Positions 48,301-60,693 of a stretch of 64,000 bases of DNA are shown here, one piece after another. The notes under the pieces are model-generated. The model saw only the letters and a list, made by a program, of their open reading frames with translations, searched no databases and was not told the DNA's origin. Every line of letters begins with the position of its first letter. The stretch's first letter is position 1. The stretch comes from Isoetes taiwanensis (lineage: Eukaryota; Streptophyta; Lycopodiopsida; Isoetales; Isoetaceae): the NCBI GenBank assembly GCA_021234155.1, contig JAJEKV010000016.1, positions 19,357,616-19,421,615 on the forward strand. The letters are read 5' to 3'. The translations under genes and the position numbers were made by a program.

Positions 48301-48815
48301 AGGTACATACTAGTCTTTTCATATTCGTATATGCAGAGAACAGGTATAACATTGGAGATATTTTAGTTTATGGTCATTTTCTGGACAACATTATGGGCCA
48401 GATGTCTTGCCATTCTCGTCTCTAGGGATCTTTGTTGGCTACGCTCTGCTCTTGCATGGGGATGGCGGCCAGATTCCTCTTTATTACAACTGATTTATGG
48501 CAGTTCTTTTGCATGAGATTTGGCTCGAGCTGCCTCACATTTGAATAAGGGAAAGGCCCATGGCCTCTTTTCTGCCGGGAAAGATGGCTGACAGCTTGAC
48601 CGGCCAGAAAATAGGCCAGGGGGCCTTTGCCCTACTGGAAAGACTTTTTACCTTCAATTCTGCGACCAGAATGCAGAGTAGAATCAGAGGAATACATGGT
48701 AGAAACAGTCGAAACAGTCGGATGTGGGTAAAAACAGCAAAAAGCGGAGTAAAAATCTCTGTAGAATAGTGGCACGCGTGCACGCGAGATGCAATGTTTC
48801 AGGAAAAGAAACGCC

Positions 48816-48825
48816 GCCACGTGTC
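48816..48825. promoter_or_regulatory. ABRE/G-box GCCACGTGTC
   Basis: Its reverse complement, GACACGTGGC, is the classic ABA-response element form. It lies about 640 bases before the bicupin ATG. Further ACGTG cores occur near 49018 and 49046, and ACGTGGC at 49242-49248. Confidence 0.5.
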
Positions 48826-48829
48826 AAAG

Positions 48830-49838
48830 CCCTATTGGACTCGATGGCAGAATTGAAGGTAAGAAGTCTTTCCGTTTCCCATAATGCAGGGCCATGGCGT
48901 TATCGCCCTTAAAGTCGGTAGTCAGTTCCCATGAGCTGCTAATCGACTTGGACTTGAAGCCAGGGCACCCGAAAATAATCTGTTTCCATGGAACCCCGGA
49001 TCTGGTCTGGCTGCTTACGTGGTCCAGGAATCGCCTGCCTGCTTACGTGACCTGACCCGACCTAGTTTGGCCTGGCTGCTTACATGGCCTTTCTTTTTTC
49101 CTTATATTCCTTTTTTCTTAAAATATGAAAAGTAGCCATAGTGACTAGGCAACAAATTTTCCACCTTAGGTAACTTTTAGGTCAAACTTGAATGATATGG
49201 CAACTTTTGGTGGTACAGATGATAATGTCATCACTTGAATGACGTGGCACCAAAATCACGATTTGTTTTGCACGACTTTTAATTTCACAATTTTTTTCAA
49301 GTGCCTTGGTGACATGGCAGAATTGTGGACACGTAACATGCTGACATGGCATTTGCCTTCCTAAACTTAGTTTGGCCTTGAACCAAAGTAATGTTCACAA
49401 GAGGCCCCGATGTAAATCTATCTGTGAGAGTCTTTTTTCCAGATATTTTTACAGGATTGTATCCCTCCTCTATATATATTCCACATATATGTCATCATAT
49501 TGTGTGGTTGAATACTTGATTTTGAACCATTTTATACATTTTGACAATATCCACACTATCTCAACACTATAGATAGAGTAGAGTAGAGTAGAGTAGAGTA
49601 GAGTATAATAGAGTTTTTATAGTCCATGGAGAAGAAGACATATTTGATTGCTAATATTGTTGTCTAGTTATTTGAATTGCTATATTGAATTGGACATGAA
49701 AACAATCTTTTGAACATTAATTTGGATTTCCTTTAGAGGCACAAAGATGGAGAACGGAAACCTTCTTAATCTTTTCATAACCACTTGATTTGCAAATGGT
49801 AGCCCTTCACTATTTGACAAAATGCAAGACTATTTGAG
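48830..49838. other. Intergenic stretch upstream of the bicupin gene
   Basis: No gene is recognised. GGCTGCTTACGTGG-like units repeat three times between 49005 and 49090. (GAGTA)6 lies at 49576-49605. Confidence 0.5.
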
Positions 49839-49850
49839 AAAACACAATTT
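49839..49850. repeat. LINE-B target-site duplication, copy next to the poly(A)
   Basis: AAAACACAATTT is followed by the T run to 49866 (poly(A) on the minus strand). The same 12 bases occur at 56722-56733 beyond the other end of LINE-B. Confidence 0.75.
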
Positions 49851-50058
49851 TTTTTTTTTTTTTTTTGAGGGTAAGTATTAATAATAGTAATAAAAATACA
49901 GAGAGTCCCCAATGGGGCAAATAGGAAGCATTAGGGCTATTATATGGGTTCTCTATGCATCATGATGTGCGTACTAAGGGAAGTCCTATTCCACAACAGC
50001 ATAATGGTAGAGAGACCCTATCCGTCGAGCTACTTTATGATTGCTTTCTCCACTAAAC

Positions 50059-53000
50059 TCAAACTGTTCCACCATTAGAACTATCGTGAAAGTCTGGGTC
50101 CTCAGAGCTCATCCAATGGCACTTAAAGTAGTTATAGAATCCTTCAATCTTACCAATTCTGTCCAATCCCCTATTGTAACTCATCCCCATTTTCCGGTGG
50201 TGGGACAATGCCATTAAAGCAACTTCCTTATTAAAAAGACTCTTGAGTTTCTCAATAGAGATAGATTGCCCCAAAGTGACATCGCGATCGATGCCTCCAT
50301 ATAATCGAGAGAGCCACACTAACCGGGCGTCAATACGATCTCATTCGAGATCATAACAACATTCGGCCATCGAAGTTGATGCACATGCAGATCTCATAAT
50401 AGGGCATACCCAAAACCGAACTTCGTAACCGTAATTCTTGGACCGGAAGAAGAGGTGTGAAAGAGATTAAGCTAGCACGGCACCCCAGGAGGACAGTGCG
50501 AAGACACAATTCCTCTATGGACCACTTCACTTTAGTGTTGAGACCTCCTTGGAGAGCCTCCCATCTAAAAAATTGTATTCTCCTAGAGCATAAGGTTTTC
50601 CAGGAGTTTGCTAAGAGGAGCTTAGCCCTCCCATTCATTTGGAGCCTAGCCTCGCTTTTTAAGAGGGGAATCATCAAAAATCCCCGATATATACTTGCAA
50701 CATTGTATGTCTCCTTGCACGCACAAGACCACTTTTCCTCGGGACCGGTAGACCCTCGAGAGAAGCTTAACATTATCTAGGATCTTTCGTAGTATCTTTC
50801 TATCACCCTCCCCGGTCTTTGCACTTTGAGTCTAAATTCCATCCAAGATATCCATCTCAAAGATGCTTTTAATTTTAAGATCCCATGGTCTCCCCATTTC
50901 TTAAAGATGCTCCTTTCAACTAATGCCAAGGGACGTCCATTCTCTTCCCATACATGAGTGTTCCGAATATGGTTTTACTTTCCCACCTCTATATTACGTA
51001 TAAACCATGGTTTTACATTGAAGAGCCACATCTTTGCACCTCCCTCCAAGCATGAAGAAGACATTTCATGACCACGGGGAGGTGCCAGGGCCACCTTTAA
51101 AATTACAAAAAATTGCTCCTAGTTCATCCCTAGGAAGAGATGGTTTGCCATGAATCTTGCACTGTGATCAAACCATTTTTAGCAAATGCCAAATGCGGGA
51201 GATGTATCCCCTTTTAAAACATTTCCATAGGGACAAATCTAGCCGCCCAGCTTGAGCCTCTAGGAAAGGGTCCTTACATCCAATCCCCTCCATCCCTTTT
51301 ATCCCTACATAGCTCGGACCAAGCAACATGAGCCATACCCCCCAAATAAACTTTTTCTAATGATAACTTTTTACATTGTTTGATTATATATTCCTTTCAC
51401 ACTACCAAAGAAATGGAACCAATATATGTGAATAAATTGTTATAAGTCTTAGCAATCTCTTACTCTTCACACTTTCTGATAATCCTTTAGATGACCATAA
51501 CCCAACCTTTTTTCTAACTTTGTCTAGAATAGGGGCCCGAGAGACCCTTCATATTATCTCAACTCTTACATTATTTGAGGGCAAACCACCTTTAGAGTGC
51601 TTTTGTTTCCCCTTGTAGTTTTGGGAAGCCTTCCATTTTGTAGGGTCAATATCATCCCCATCTCCGCCCATAGAACCCCATTTGGTGGCATTTTCCCTTT
51701 GCCCGATATAACCTCAAAAGCAATCAATATCTCTTATCAAAGGAATGAAATTCTTCCATTTTTCCTACCCTTGGGGAACATAAAGGTTGTTTTCCACATA
51801 TTGCATGATTGTGATGTTTTTTTTTCGACATTCTTTCTCCGGACCATTGATGCCCCTTCAAGATTTGTTTGAGATTAACCATCCTTGTGAGAAGGTTGGC
51901 CATAATTAGAAAAAGGTATGGGGCAAGCTACAACCCATCTGCAACTAATACCCTTCCTTCCCCCCTTAGGTCAAAGAGACCCGACATGAAATTTGTTCAC
52001 CATTAACCAAAACATTATGTAGAACCAAATTTGTTCATTCCCATTGAGATGTCGATGAACTTTTGCATTTCAAACCCATGTGGCTCATATCTCACCATTC
52101 CATCCCACCTAAGGGAATCCTTTTATTCTTTATCTAAAATCCATCTTAACATTCATTTGACCCCAATTTTTATCTACGTGTGGATCTTGCTTCTCTAAAA
52201 CCTTCCTCTATTTGACACCCTATGTTTGTCCAAAACCCACCTACACGTTAATGCATCTATTGCTCCTTCCAATAACTATTGTGGATAGGCTTTTCTATTT
52301 AAACGCCTTTCATGATAACCTTATATTTCGCATTTGTTAGTGCAATTGGGCCTCCACCTCAAGTGATTGAGGTCCAGATACTTTTGGGACCAATTGTGAT
52401 GAATTTTCCACTTTAGCTAGAGTTGGATGCTACCTTATCAAACTCACCAAGCCCTACTCAATTCCACAAAGTTTTTTTTGGGATCCAAGAGCGTCCCAAA
52501 ACTCCACACTAAGAATTGTTATTTGTAAATTTATCATGGGCACGGGGACTTTTTTTAGGACCTCGCCGAGAGCATAGTACTTTAAATATTTTGTTGTTGG
52601 GATGGGTGTTTCAATTTAAGGGGTTTATATTTTGTATTGTAATTTTATGTGCCCATCTTTAATTTGAGGCCAACCAAAGAGAGATTTGGGATTGATAAAA
52701 GATGGGAGATTGTTTGTTTGAATTGAGCACGAAAGGCTATCCTCTCGGCAATAAACTTGCCACTTTTTAGCCCCGGATCGGCTAAGTCCCATTTTACCTA
52801 TCCAATTATATTTCATTTCCTTAGCTAAAATTTTTCTAGCTATTGTTTAATCCGGCCCCTCGCCATTCTAAAGGATTAGAGTTTTTCATGATCCATTTGT
52901 CTCAACGTAACCACTTTGTTTTAGAATCGAACCGCTTAGGGAACCTTGGCTTCCTCCTCCTCAATAGCTTTGGCTTTTATTTCCGTTCCTCCTCTAAGGA

Positions 53001-53870
53001 TTGTTTGTCCTTTTTGCTAAACTTGTTTGGGATCCCATTTGATAGCCTTAGAAGGTTGTACACGACATTTTTTCATTTCTTGAATTTCAAGCATTCCTCC
53101 TTGCCCCATTTCTTGATCCACATCTTCATAAGGCTGATCTTTTTGACCCAAGCCTTCATGGAAGGTAGGCATTATGGACATTGAGCTTTAGAGAAGCGAA
53201 AGTCCTAAAGGGTTTTTGATGAGCCTCCTTCCCTAATAGGGAGGTATTGAACTTGAAAGGCACAGTTCCCTCCTTCTTCTTTTAGTAGGGATGCTCTCCA
53301 ACACTAACTTTTTCTCACATGTTGCAATGAGAGAAAGCATACTCTCCTTCATATTTTCATCCGTTTCCATGAAGGAGGCTCTATTTGCCATGTAGAACTT
53401 TTCCATATCCAAGCATTATATTGTCATTTTTTGCATTAAGATTTTATTAGATTTTACCCGGGAGAATGCATTTTAGATGGAGTTCTTAGGGAGAAGCTAC
53501 CCTTTGGTTGGACATTTTTGTTCCACTTGGTTTCCTCCTCTTTGTAGCAAATTCTTGACAACCCGATTTTTTGATCCCATGGATTTGTCATCTCTAGATC
53601 CTCCATGACCCATTTTTTTGTCCAAAACCACGATTTTAATGTTATCATGAGCTGCCTTATTCTCTCTCCACATTTGGCAAGCCCTTTTTCCACATGGTAT
53701 ATTAGAGGCATAAATGTTGATGAGCCCCCACATCACAATTATTTGTTTCAAAAAATTACAACTCCCCATCTTGGCCCTTCCAACCTCCATATTGATATTT
53801 TTGGACTTGTCCCTTCCATAAGTTTTCATATTTGCCTCCTTTAGTTCCTTCATCTTCCCATTCTAAAAGG
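50059..53870 (-). pseudogene. LINE-B ORF2 (endonuclease, reverse transcriptase) remnants
   Basis: The endonuclease part reads VMWGLINIYASNIPCGKRACQMWRE (about 53750-53670). The RT part includes LAPYLFLIMANLLTRMV (about 51930-51878), the block normally preceded by QGCP, and a decayed YADDT box near 51800 (QYVEDTTLMFP). The C-terminal part (50773-50351) includes FFRWEALQGGLNTKVKW, like the stretch before the zinc motif in L1 ORF2. The order matches a LINE. Too decayed for residue-level claims. Confidence 0.6.
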
Positions 53871-54592
53871 AGGGTCTAATTACCTCAATCAATGTCTTTC
53901 CAATGGACCTGGCCTCAAAGTCTCCTCGTCTATGCTCCTTGAAGAATTTTGACATCTTGTCTAGTGCTTGCCTCTTACCATTTGATCTATGACTTTGGAC
54001 ATTGGTAAGAACACCCTTGATGCCACGCCTAAATTCCATTTTAGACAATAATCATGAGTTTGAAGTCTTGTGGGGCGATTCAAGCTATACATTGGCATTG
54101 TTTTTCCCGGTGAGTTGCATAAAGGAAGAGGTGGTCTCTTCTTCTTTTGCCCTCTTACCATTTGACTATCTAGACTCATATTTGCATCAAGCTTATTTTT
54201 TATTCCCAAGTAGAGCAAATGGATTCTCTAGCATCTCCACGGCATCTATTGTGCAAATGGAATTATTATCTACATTGGAGTTGCCTTTATAGTTCCCCAT
54301 ATCCGGGATCAAGTTGGTCCTTGAGTATTCTTGGTTATCAAACCTGCAAAGATCCCCCCTCTCATTAGAAAGAAACCTCGATTATATTTAGACGGTGGGA
54401 CATTGGTTGTGGAGAGTTCCTTCCGATAGTCCATTTTGAGTTCACCATGTCATGAGAGCCTCTAGGTTTCTGGCCAAATTTCTAGCTCTTATACCATGTT
54501 TGGAGGCCACCATTTGCCATTTTGAGTCTCCCCACCTCTTCCTATCCACTTTAGAACATGGCACACTTTGGCTACTCGCTCATTTTTGTTTT

Positions 54593-56148
54593 TCACAATG
54601 GGATGAAGAAGGGGTAGCAAAAGCCGGTCCGGGGCTTGACCTTCCTTTTGATGGGGACTAACATGCCTCCATCCTCTTCTTCATGTGTTCCTTGAGGGGC
54701 TTCCTCCCGGCCCTTGTTATGTCTTGATCCACATGCACATGTTCTCTTGACATTGCTCACTTGGATCATCATTTTGATCATTGATAGGGTTTGCACGGCT
54801 TGGTTTGATCACTTCTTCTAGTTCCACATTTGGGAACATCCTCCTTATTTCCCATCCATTTAATAGCTTGAGTAAAACTTAAAGCAACACATACCACTTT
54901 TCATTGAGGTTTTTGCCTTTGGGGATCTTTTCTGTTGGTATGATGGCAACACGCATTCTAGGCCCTTTGGCTTTATAGAGTGAGATACATATGAGCCTAG
55001 CGTGTTGGCAATAGACTTTAGGAACTCTCATTTTTATGCTAGTAGGTGTGGTGGAAGATACTCTATTTCAAACCAGCAAAGGGATTTTGATAGCGGAAAG
55101 GTATTAGGGAGAAAACTTTATCGTGGAGAACTGCATATAAAATGAAGCCTCCTGCAAATGGATTTTTTGGCCACGGGCAACTAGTCTATCCATTTTTGCT
55201 TCACTATCAAACATGATGAGAAAAAAGTTGTTACCCGTTGCCTTTAGCGATTGGTGTTGGGGCAAACCTAACCTCTTGGTGGTTTTAGCCATGAGTTTAA
55301 CTTTTCTAGTCCGTGAAACCCCCGTGGAAGCCTTCACTACGGTGGCGAGATCAAACTTTCCGGATACCTTTGGTGCATCTCGTGATCAATTTCAGCCACT
55401 TGGAAATTATCTTACATGCGCACATTAGTGCCATTGACCAATCCAGGGCTCATTATTTGTAGTTACCCCTCTGGTTACTTCGCTGCGAGACCTTTCTCAA
55501 CATTTGAGAGCCTCCGTGACTCTTGTTAGCTTCTTAGTAGCCCGGGTTTGCTTTTGAATCCACTTCCCGAATCTCGCTTGTTCACTATTCTCACTGAATC
55601 TGTCCTTTCCAAGCTGAACCCTTTGGATGATTTTACCCTGTTTTGTATGAAATTCCTTTGGCTAGCATCATTCCCATCATTATGATGCTCACGATCCAAT
55701 GTTCTTTCCCCATTTACTATAATAATTTTTAGAGATGAGTAATCCATTTTCATATTTTTTCTTATTTCCACCTTGAGGGTTCTACTTCTTCCATAGGTGA
55801 AGCTTCCATGGATGGTGATGCTATTTTTTCCACCTTGATTGTATGCTATTCCCTTTCCACATGCTCTGGTGACCTCTGTCCCCCCCAACATTGCATCTTT
55901 CACTTTCTCGGATAGCTCCGCTTATGTTCTAATTTGCTTTTCTTTGGCGGCCGGACCACCTACTCCATTGTCTTGTGCTCCCTTTGGGGGGATGGTCTAT
56001 ATCCATTTACGGGTATTTTAGGGCCTAGATTTATATCGAGACGGTTTAGGAGAGGACTTACCTTGATCCCGGTGGAAGCCCTATGGTTGGATCGAGTTGA
56101 TGGAAGCCCCATCATCAGGGGACGATTTACTAGATTTAGATCCGCCAT
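54593..56148 (-). pseudogene. LINE-B ORF1 (DUF4283-like)
   Basis: Frames on the minus strand: MADLNLVNRPLMMG (from 56148), then a basic Ser/Arg-rich part (55903-55526), then NNFFLIMFDSEAKMDRLV and ARGQKIHLQEASFYMQF (55240-55120), which is the DUF4283 signature of plant LINE ORF1 proteins. A weak Cys pattern lies near 54740. Interrupted by several stops. Confidence 0.6.
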
Positions 56149-56818
56149 TTGGCTATTGCCCGGCTGAACTCCGAAGCTAGTAGGACGAAATGGAGGCCAT
56201 GGGGCCCGTTGTGCTCACACAGGTCGAATCCGTCTTCTTGTTTTCTACAGCCGCCAAGGCTGCCAAGGTTGTTGCATCCCTCGACCATTTCTCATGTTCC
56301 TTTTCCAAAATCTTGGCAATCAATTTATCTCCCAGCTACTATTGCTTCAACTTGCCCTTCTATGTTGCTGTGACTTTCTTTTTATGGGACTTGTTATGTA
56401 GGGCCCCGGCTTCCCTATTCTTCCTCCACTATTGTTTCTTCTGTCTCATCATCCTTTATCTATCGGATCTCCTTTACGCCATCGATTCCATCCAATCTCT
56501 CCATGGAGAAGGGGCTTATTTCATTTGCAAGCTTTTTGTCTAGTTTAGCGAATTGGGCTATATTGTGGGGGACATCTCGCCCCTTTGAACATTAAAAGAA
56601 TGTCTTTAGAATTTGGGGCTTTTGCCCCCAATGCAATTTTTCTTAATTGCCGCGGAAACACACTTGATTTGGAACCATGGTATCGATTCACTCTCGGGAC
56701 TCAATGAAGCATTTGTTACAAAAAACACAATTTAGCAACAGATGTACATCTCTAGGACCATAATAGAATTTCAAAGGGATTTCAATACTGTGAGATCCAT
56801 TGGATTATCAATATTGTT

Positions 56819-56900
56819 AGCTAGTTTGCCCAAGTGGTCTAAGGGGGTGTCTCCGCTCATGTGAGAATGGGTTCAAAATCCAGAATAATCATATCTATAA
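56819..56900 (+). repeat. tRNA-like SINE head with A and B boxes
   Basis: An A box TGCCCAAGTGG (56827-56837) and a B box GGTTCAAAATCC (56870-56881) are spaced as in tRNA genes. The context GTTTGCCCAAGTGGTCTAAG resembles a Leu/Ser-type tRNA. The acceptor stem does not pair, so this is a SINE head or tRNA pseudogene rather than a tRNA gene. Confidence 0.5.
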
Positions 56901-57228
56901 AAAAAGTGCCCAACACTAGCATATCAACAAAAACTAGCGAGGGCGGGGCTTGAGATAAAGGATGGGGTAGGCGATATGGGGGAAAGCAAGAGAGAGAATG
57001 AGGAATAAATAAAACAAGAGGGAAAATATTTTTAAAGGAGCCCGCTTGAGCTAACACAATACTTCAAAATGTCTAAGTTCGAAAGTCGCGTGGAAAATCT
57101 CTTTATGTTAGCGGTGAGCCATGAACAATATCTGATTACGAGTTCCACCACTTTGCTTACTCCAAGGCTTGCCAAAAATTCTTAAACAATAGTTTGGCCA
57201 TCACAATAGTAACTTCCAGACTCACCTC

Positions 57229-60200
57229 TTGTTTTCTGTGACTCCGATTATTCGTGTATTTTTACCAGCCATTGAAATTCAAGGGATCGTATTAAGCATA
57301 CCTCCCTTTCTCGGTCTTCAATACCTGTACAGGACAGAGGGGTTATGGTGGGGTTGCTTGCTACTATCGGACAACCTTGGCACATTCGGTTACCCTATAG
57401 AAGATAGACAGACACAACCGGTACTTGTGGGTTCGTGTGCATAACACCGCTGGCAACCCTCTTTTTACGGCGCTTTTTATTTCCCTCACGCGAGAGCACC
57501 TTCTATCGCGGTCACTCCGTCTGGATAGGATGGACCCTTATGTCGATCTATATGATGACATCTGGCCCGGCAAGCGGTTGGGTAGGGTCGTCCTTCTTGG
57601 GGATTTCAATGCACGGACAGGAGTAGAGCAGTCCATGAGACTTGACCCCCTCGCTGACGATGTCTTGCAGCTACGTCCCGCAGAGGCAACCTGGCCACGA
57701 GGATCGGATGACAGCCAGGTCACTCGCTTTGGCAGATAGTTGCTCCTGCTATGTGGTATTTTTGACTTCATAATTTGCAATGGCTTGTCCGCGGGCCCGC
57801 CTGATTCTCACAAGTGCACCTGCATATAGGACAATCAGGGGGGAGGGTCTAGTGTGGTGGACTAGCTATGTGCTCGTAGTTGCGCAAGATATGCATCTCA
57901 TCAGTCGTTTCCGAGTGGGCACCGACAGTCGAGGTGAGGAGGTCAACTCAGATCACCTCCCACTTTACTTGGACATGGCTTGGCAAGCCGCCAGAACTCC
58001 CATTATGCCAGCCCCTCGCCATCCTCGGTTCATGGCCCGGATTATGAGAAGGCAAAGGACTACTGTAGATGCTCATGGGCGCCGCCAGGCAATTCTGCGG
58101 ACCCCCACACTAGAGCGAGCCATGAGACCAGTTGGCCCGAGCTATTACGGGATGCAACGGACGGGTGCTTTGGCGAGCATCTCCCGTCGCCCGCTTCCGG
58201 GCCGGGACAACAAAGATTTCCGCGAATCGGTGGTTTGATGCGCGGTGTAAAGAACGCAAAGCACCAGCTCGCCACATTACGGATCCAGTACGCTTGCGAG
58301 GCCACCACCGCGATCTGCGCCCATCCGAAGGGAGACAAAGGTGCGGTACCTTGCCAGGCATCAGGGGGAGATGTTCGGCCTGCTAGACACTCATCCTCGA
58401 ACCTTTTGGCACAGAGTGCTTCGAAGGCCAGCCCAACCTACAGGGGATATCACACCGGCGATTAGAAGCGATGCCTTAGGCGGCTCTATGACCCACCGGG
58501 GCCAGCGTCGCCCATACCCCAACGGGAGGGCCCTCCATTGGTTCTCCAGTAGGAGGATGTTGTGGAGGGCCTGCAATAGGCGGCTAATGGGAAGGCAAAA
58601 CGACCTCGATGGTATCGCGGCCGTGTTATTCGAATGGGCGGGACACGGTGCCGATCCTCACTACCTTGTTCAACGAGCATTGCGGGAAGGCTTCCCGACA
58701 ATGGACCACAAAGCGGGGTTGTCCCCATTCACAAAGGCGGCGACCCACCTTTCCGGGCCAATTCTTGGACGATCATGGTCGATTTAGTATTTGCCAAAGC
58801 TGTTGGGGGGCATTCTCGGCGGCAGTTGACCCGCTTAGGCGGCGGCGAGATGTCGAGCCCTCACACAAAAGCGGGCTTTAGACCCGCCACTCAGCGATTG
58901 ACCATATCTTTACACTACGGGGAATGATTGAAGACGGCCAGAAACCACCGCGAGGACTTGTATTGTTGCTTTGTGGACTTCGCGAAGGCTTTTGATACAC
59001 GGTCCCGGGAAAAGCTATGGGCTAGGCTGCGTCAGTCGGGCTGCCGCTGCACATGCGAATGCCATATCTGGTACGTATGAGAGGTTTTGGTAGGATGCAA
59101 CCCAAATGACGACCAAGTATTCACCAGTAGTATCGGGGTCGGCGGGGCTGCCCCTCTCACCAACACTTTTGGCCTCTGCATTGACCGGTTAGAGCCCGGC
59201 TTCTGAGCATGGGGGGGATGGCATCTGACTTTTGCACCGTGGTCATCCGCCCGCTCATCTATCGCGGACGATGTCGACCTTATGGCCCACACCCCGAAGC
59301 TAAGCGGTCCTCATCCGATGCCCTAGACACATTCTACCGTGCTGAACATGCTGCGTGAATCGCCAAGACGGGTGGTTCTCATATCCTCTTCACGCCACCC
59401 CGCCTCCGCGCACTCACATATCGGGGGCGGGTGGAGGTCAATTTCACCTACAAGTACCTAGGGGTGGAGTTCCCCGCCGCTCTGTTGGGGGCGTCCATCC
59501 GCTTATGGGTGACATCAGCCGAAAGCGCTTTATGCCATCTTGAGAACAACATCACCGGCAGAGCTCTATGATTGGAGCCATCGGTCACATCTGTTTGGCT
59601 ACCGGTCGAAATGTCCTTCAGACGCAGTCGAGGTTTGGGGTCCGGTCGTCTCTTTGGCAACCCGGAATGACTTGGAGCAGTCGCGAAGGCATTTTGGCAC
59701 GGGCACTTGGGGTGAAACCTTCAGTCCCCTATCGATTCTGCTGCGTAAAAATCGGATTCTTGCCGCTTCACGGGCACCCTTGATGATATTACACATCGTC
59801 TATTTTCGAAAAGTGGTTAATATGGATGATGCTCGGCTCCCACTTGCTTACTGGCGGGCAATGGGCCCCGCAGCGGCTCGGGAACTGTTAGATGGTAAGA
59901 GATCAATGGTTCGCCGATGGAACGTCTGGCGGGGGCTTGAGTCGCGCAAGGTGGACACAGAGGGCCGATCGTGATGGCGGCCGTGGAGTACACGATGCTT
60001 GCTTCCTTGCCAAGCTCGGGACCCCTGCTCTAGAGCAGGTCAAAACGCCCATTACAAGGAGCACATCAACCCGCGTTGGTCCGGGCCCGCAGCTCTACAC
60101 CGCATTCCCAAACGCCTCGAAAAGCGCCAGACTCATTGCCTCCATTCGCATTGGTGCCCACCATCTCCGCGATCGAGATCGGACGGTGGATTGGGGAGCC

Positions 60201-60290
60201 CGCGCCCGGGATAGGCTCTGTTAGTGCTTTGTCAAACGGGTGCCATTGAGGATGAGTCTCACACTTTCCAGAGTTGCCCGGCGATTCGGA
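57229..60290 (+). pseudogene. LINE-C endonuclease/reverse transcriptase, frame-broken
   Basis: Endonuclease blocks are YLWVRVHNTAGNP, DPYVDLYDDIWP, VVLLGDFNARTG (about 57590-57620) and VNSDHLPLYL (about 57940-57970). RT blocks are WFDARCKERK (58230), a VPIHKGGDP stretch (58725-58750), CCFVDFAKAFDTR (58965-59000, the first catalytic Asp), GLCIDRLEPGF (59170), ADDVDLMAHTP (59262-59295, the catalytic pair) and FTYKYLGVEF (59440-59475). A C-terminal zinc-like motif reads LCQTGAIEDESHTF...C (60220-60265). Blocks lie in different frames, with at least six shifts. Domain order is that of a single-ORF or ORF2 LINE protein outside the L1 clade. Confidence 0.78.
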
Positions 60291-60653
60291 TCCGGGCGGA
60301 TCACGTTCCCTTAGTACGCGGTAGGACTTGCCCCCTACATTTGCTGATGAACACACAATCGTTAGTGCGTCGTGCTCGACATTACATTGGGTACCGGATC
60401 TGCGAGCCCCCACCTTTGCCCCCCTTTGGCGCTGGTGATCGGGCACTACGGCATCTTGTATATGAGTGTATATATTTGTGTGTTTTTGCATTTTGTATAT
60501 TGGAACAGTTTGTCAGGAGGCTGATTGCTGCCACGGTTTTTCCCTCGAAAACCCTTCAGCAGGGCGGGGGTTTTTTAATCCGGTAGTAATCCGCTTGCTG
60601 CGCCTTTGTATTGGGTCCCATAGACCGATTGGTCTCCGTAGACGATAAAAAAA

Positions 60654-60693
60654 CCTTCCTTCCTTCCTTCCTTCCTTCCTTCCTTCCTTCCTT
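60654..60693 (+). repeat. (CCTT)10 tail of LINE-C
   Basis: Ten perfect CCTT units after GATAAAAAAA. Simple-repeat tails replace poly(A) in several LINE clades. Confidence 0.85.

Larger units (their letters stand above)
49851..56721 (-). mobile_element. LINE-B: L1-type LINE, full length but broken
   Basis: Bounded by 12-bp duplications (49839-49850 and 56722-56733), with a poly(A) tail (T run to 49866 on +). On the minus strand it has ORF1 (about 56150-54600), an endonuclease part near 53850, RT remnants near 51980-51650 and a C-terminal region near 50770-50060. Length is about 6.87 kb. Many stops and shifts are present, so it is inactive. Confidence 0.8.
57180..60693 (+). mobile_element. LINE-C: GC-rich LINE of a different clade, 5'-truncated
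   Basis: Contains one degenerate endonuclease-RT reading region (57230-60290), a 3' UTR with the conserved GGTTTT...GAAAACC hairpin (60533-60560), a second short hairpin AGACC-GATT-GGTCT just before the tail, and a (CCTT)10 tail at 60654-60693 instead of poly(A). It is clearly richer in G+C and CpG than LINE-A, LINE-B and the surroundings. The beginning of the endonuclease is missing. Confidence 0.78.

Noticed and set aside
56819-56900. Functional tRNA gene.
   Set aside because: The acceptor stem does not pair and no anticodon arm is convincing; only the A and B boxes fit.
60654-60693. (CCTT)n run as a telomere-like repeat.
   Set aside because: The plant telomere unit is TTTAGGG; the position directly after LINE-C 3' UTR explains it as the element tail.
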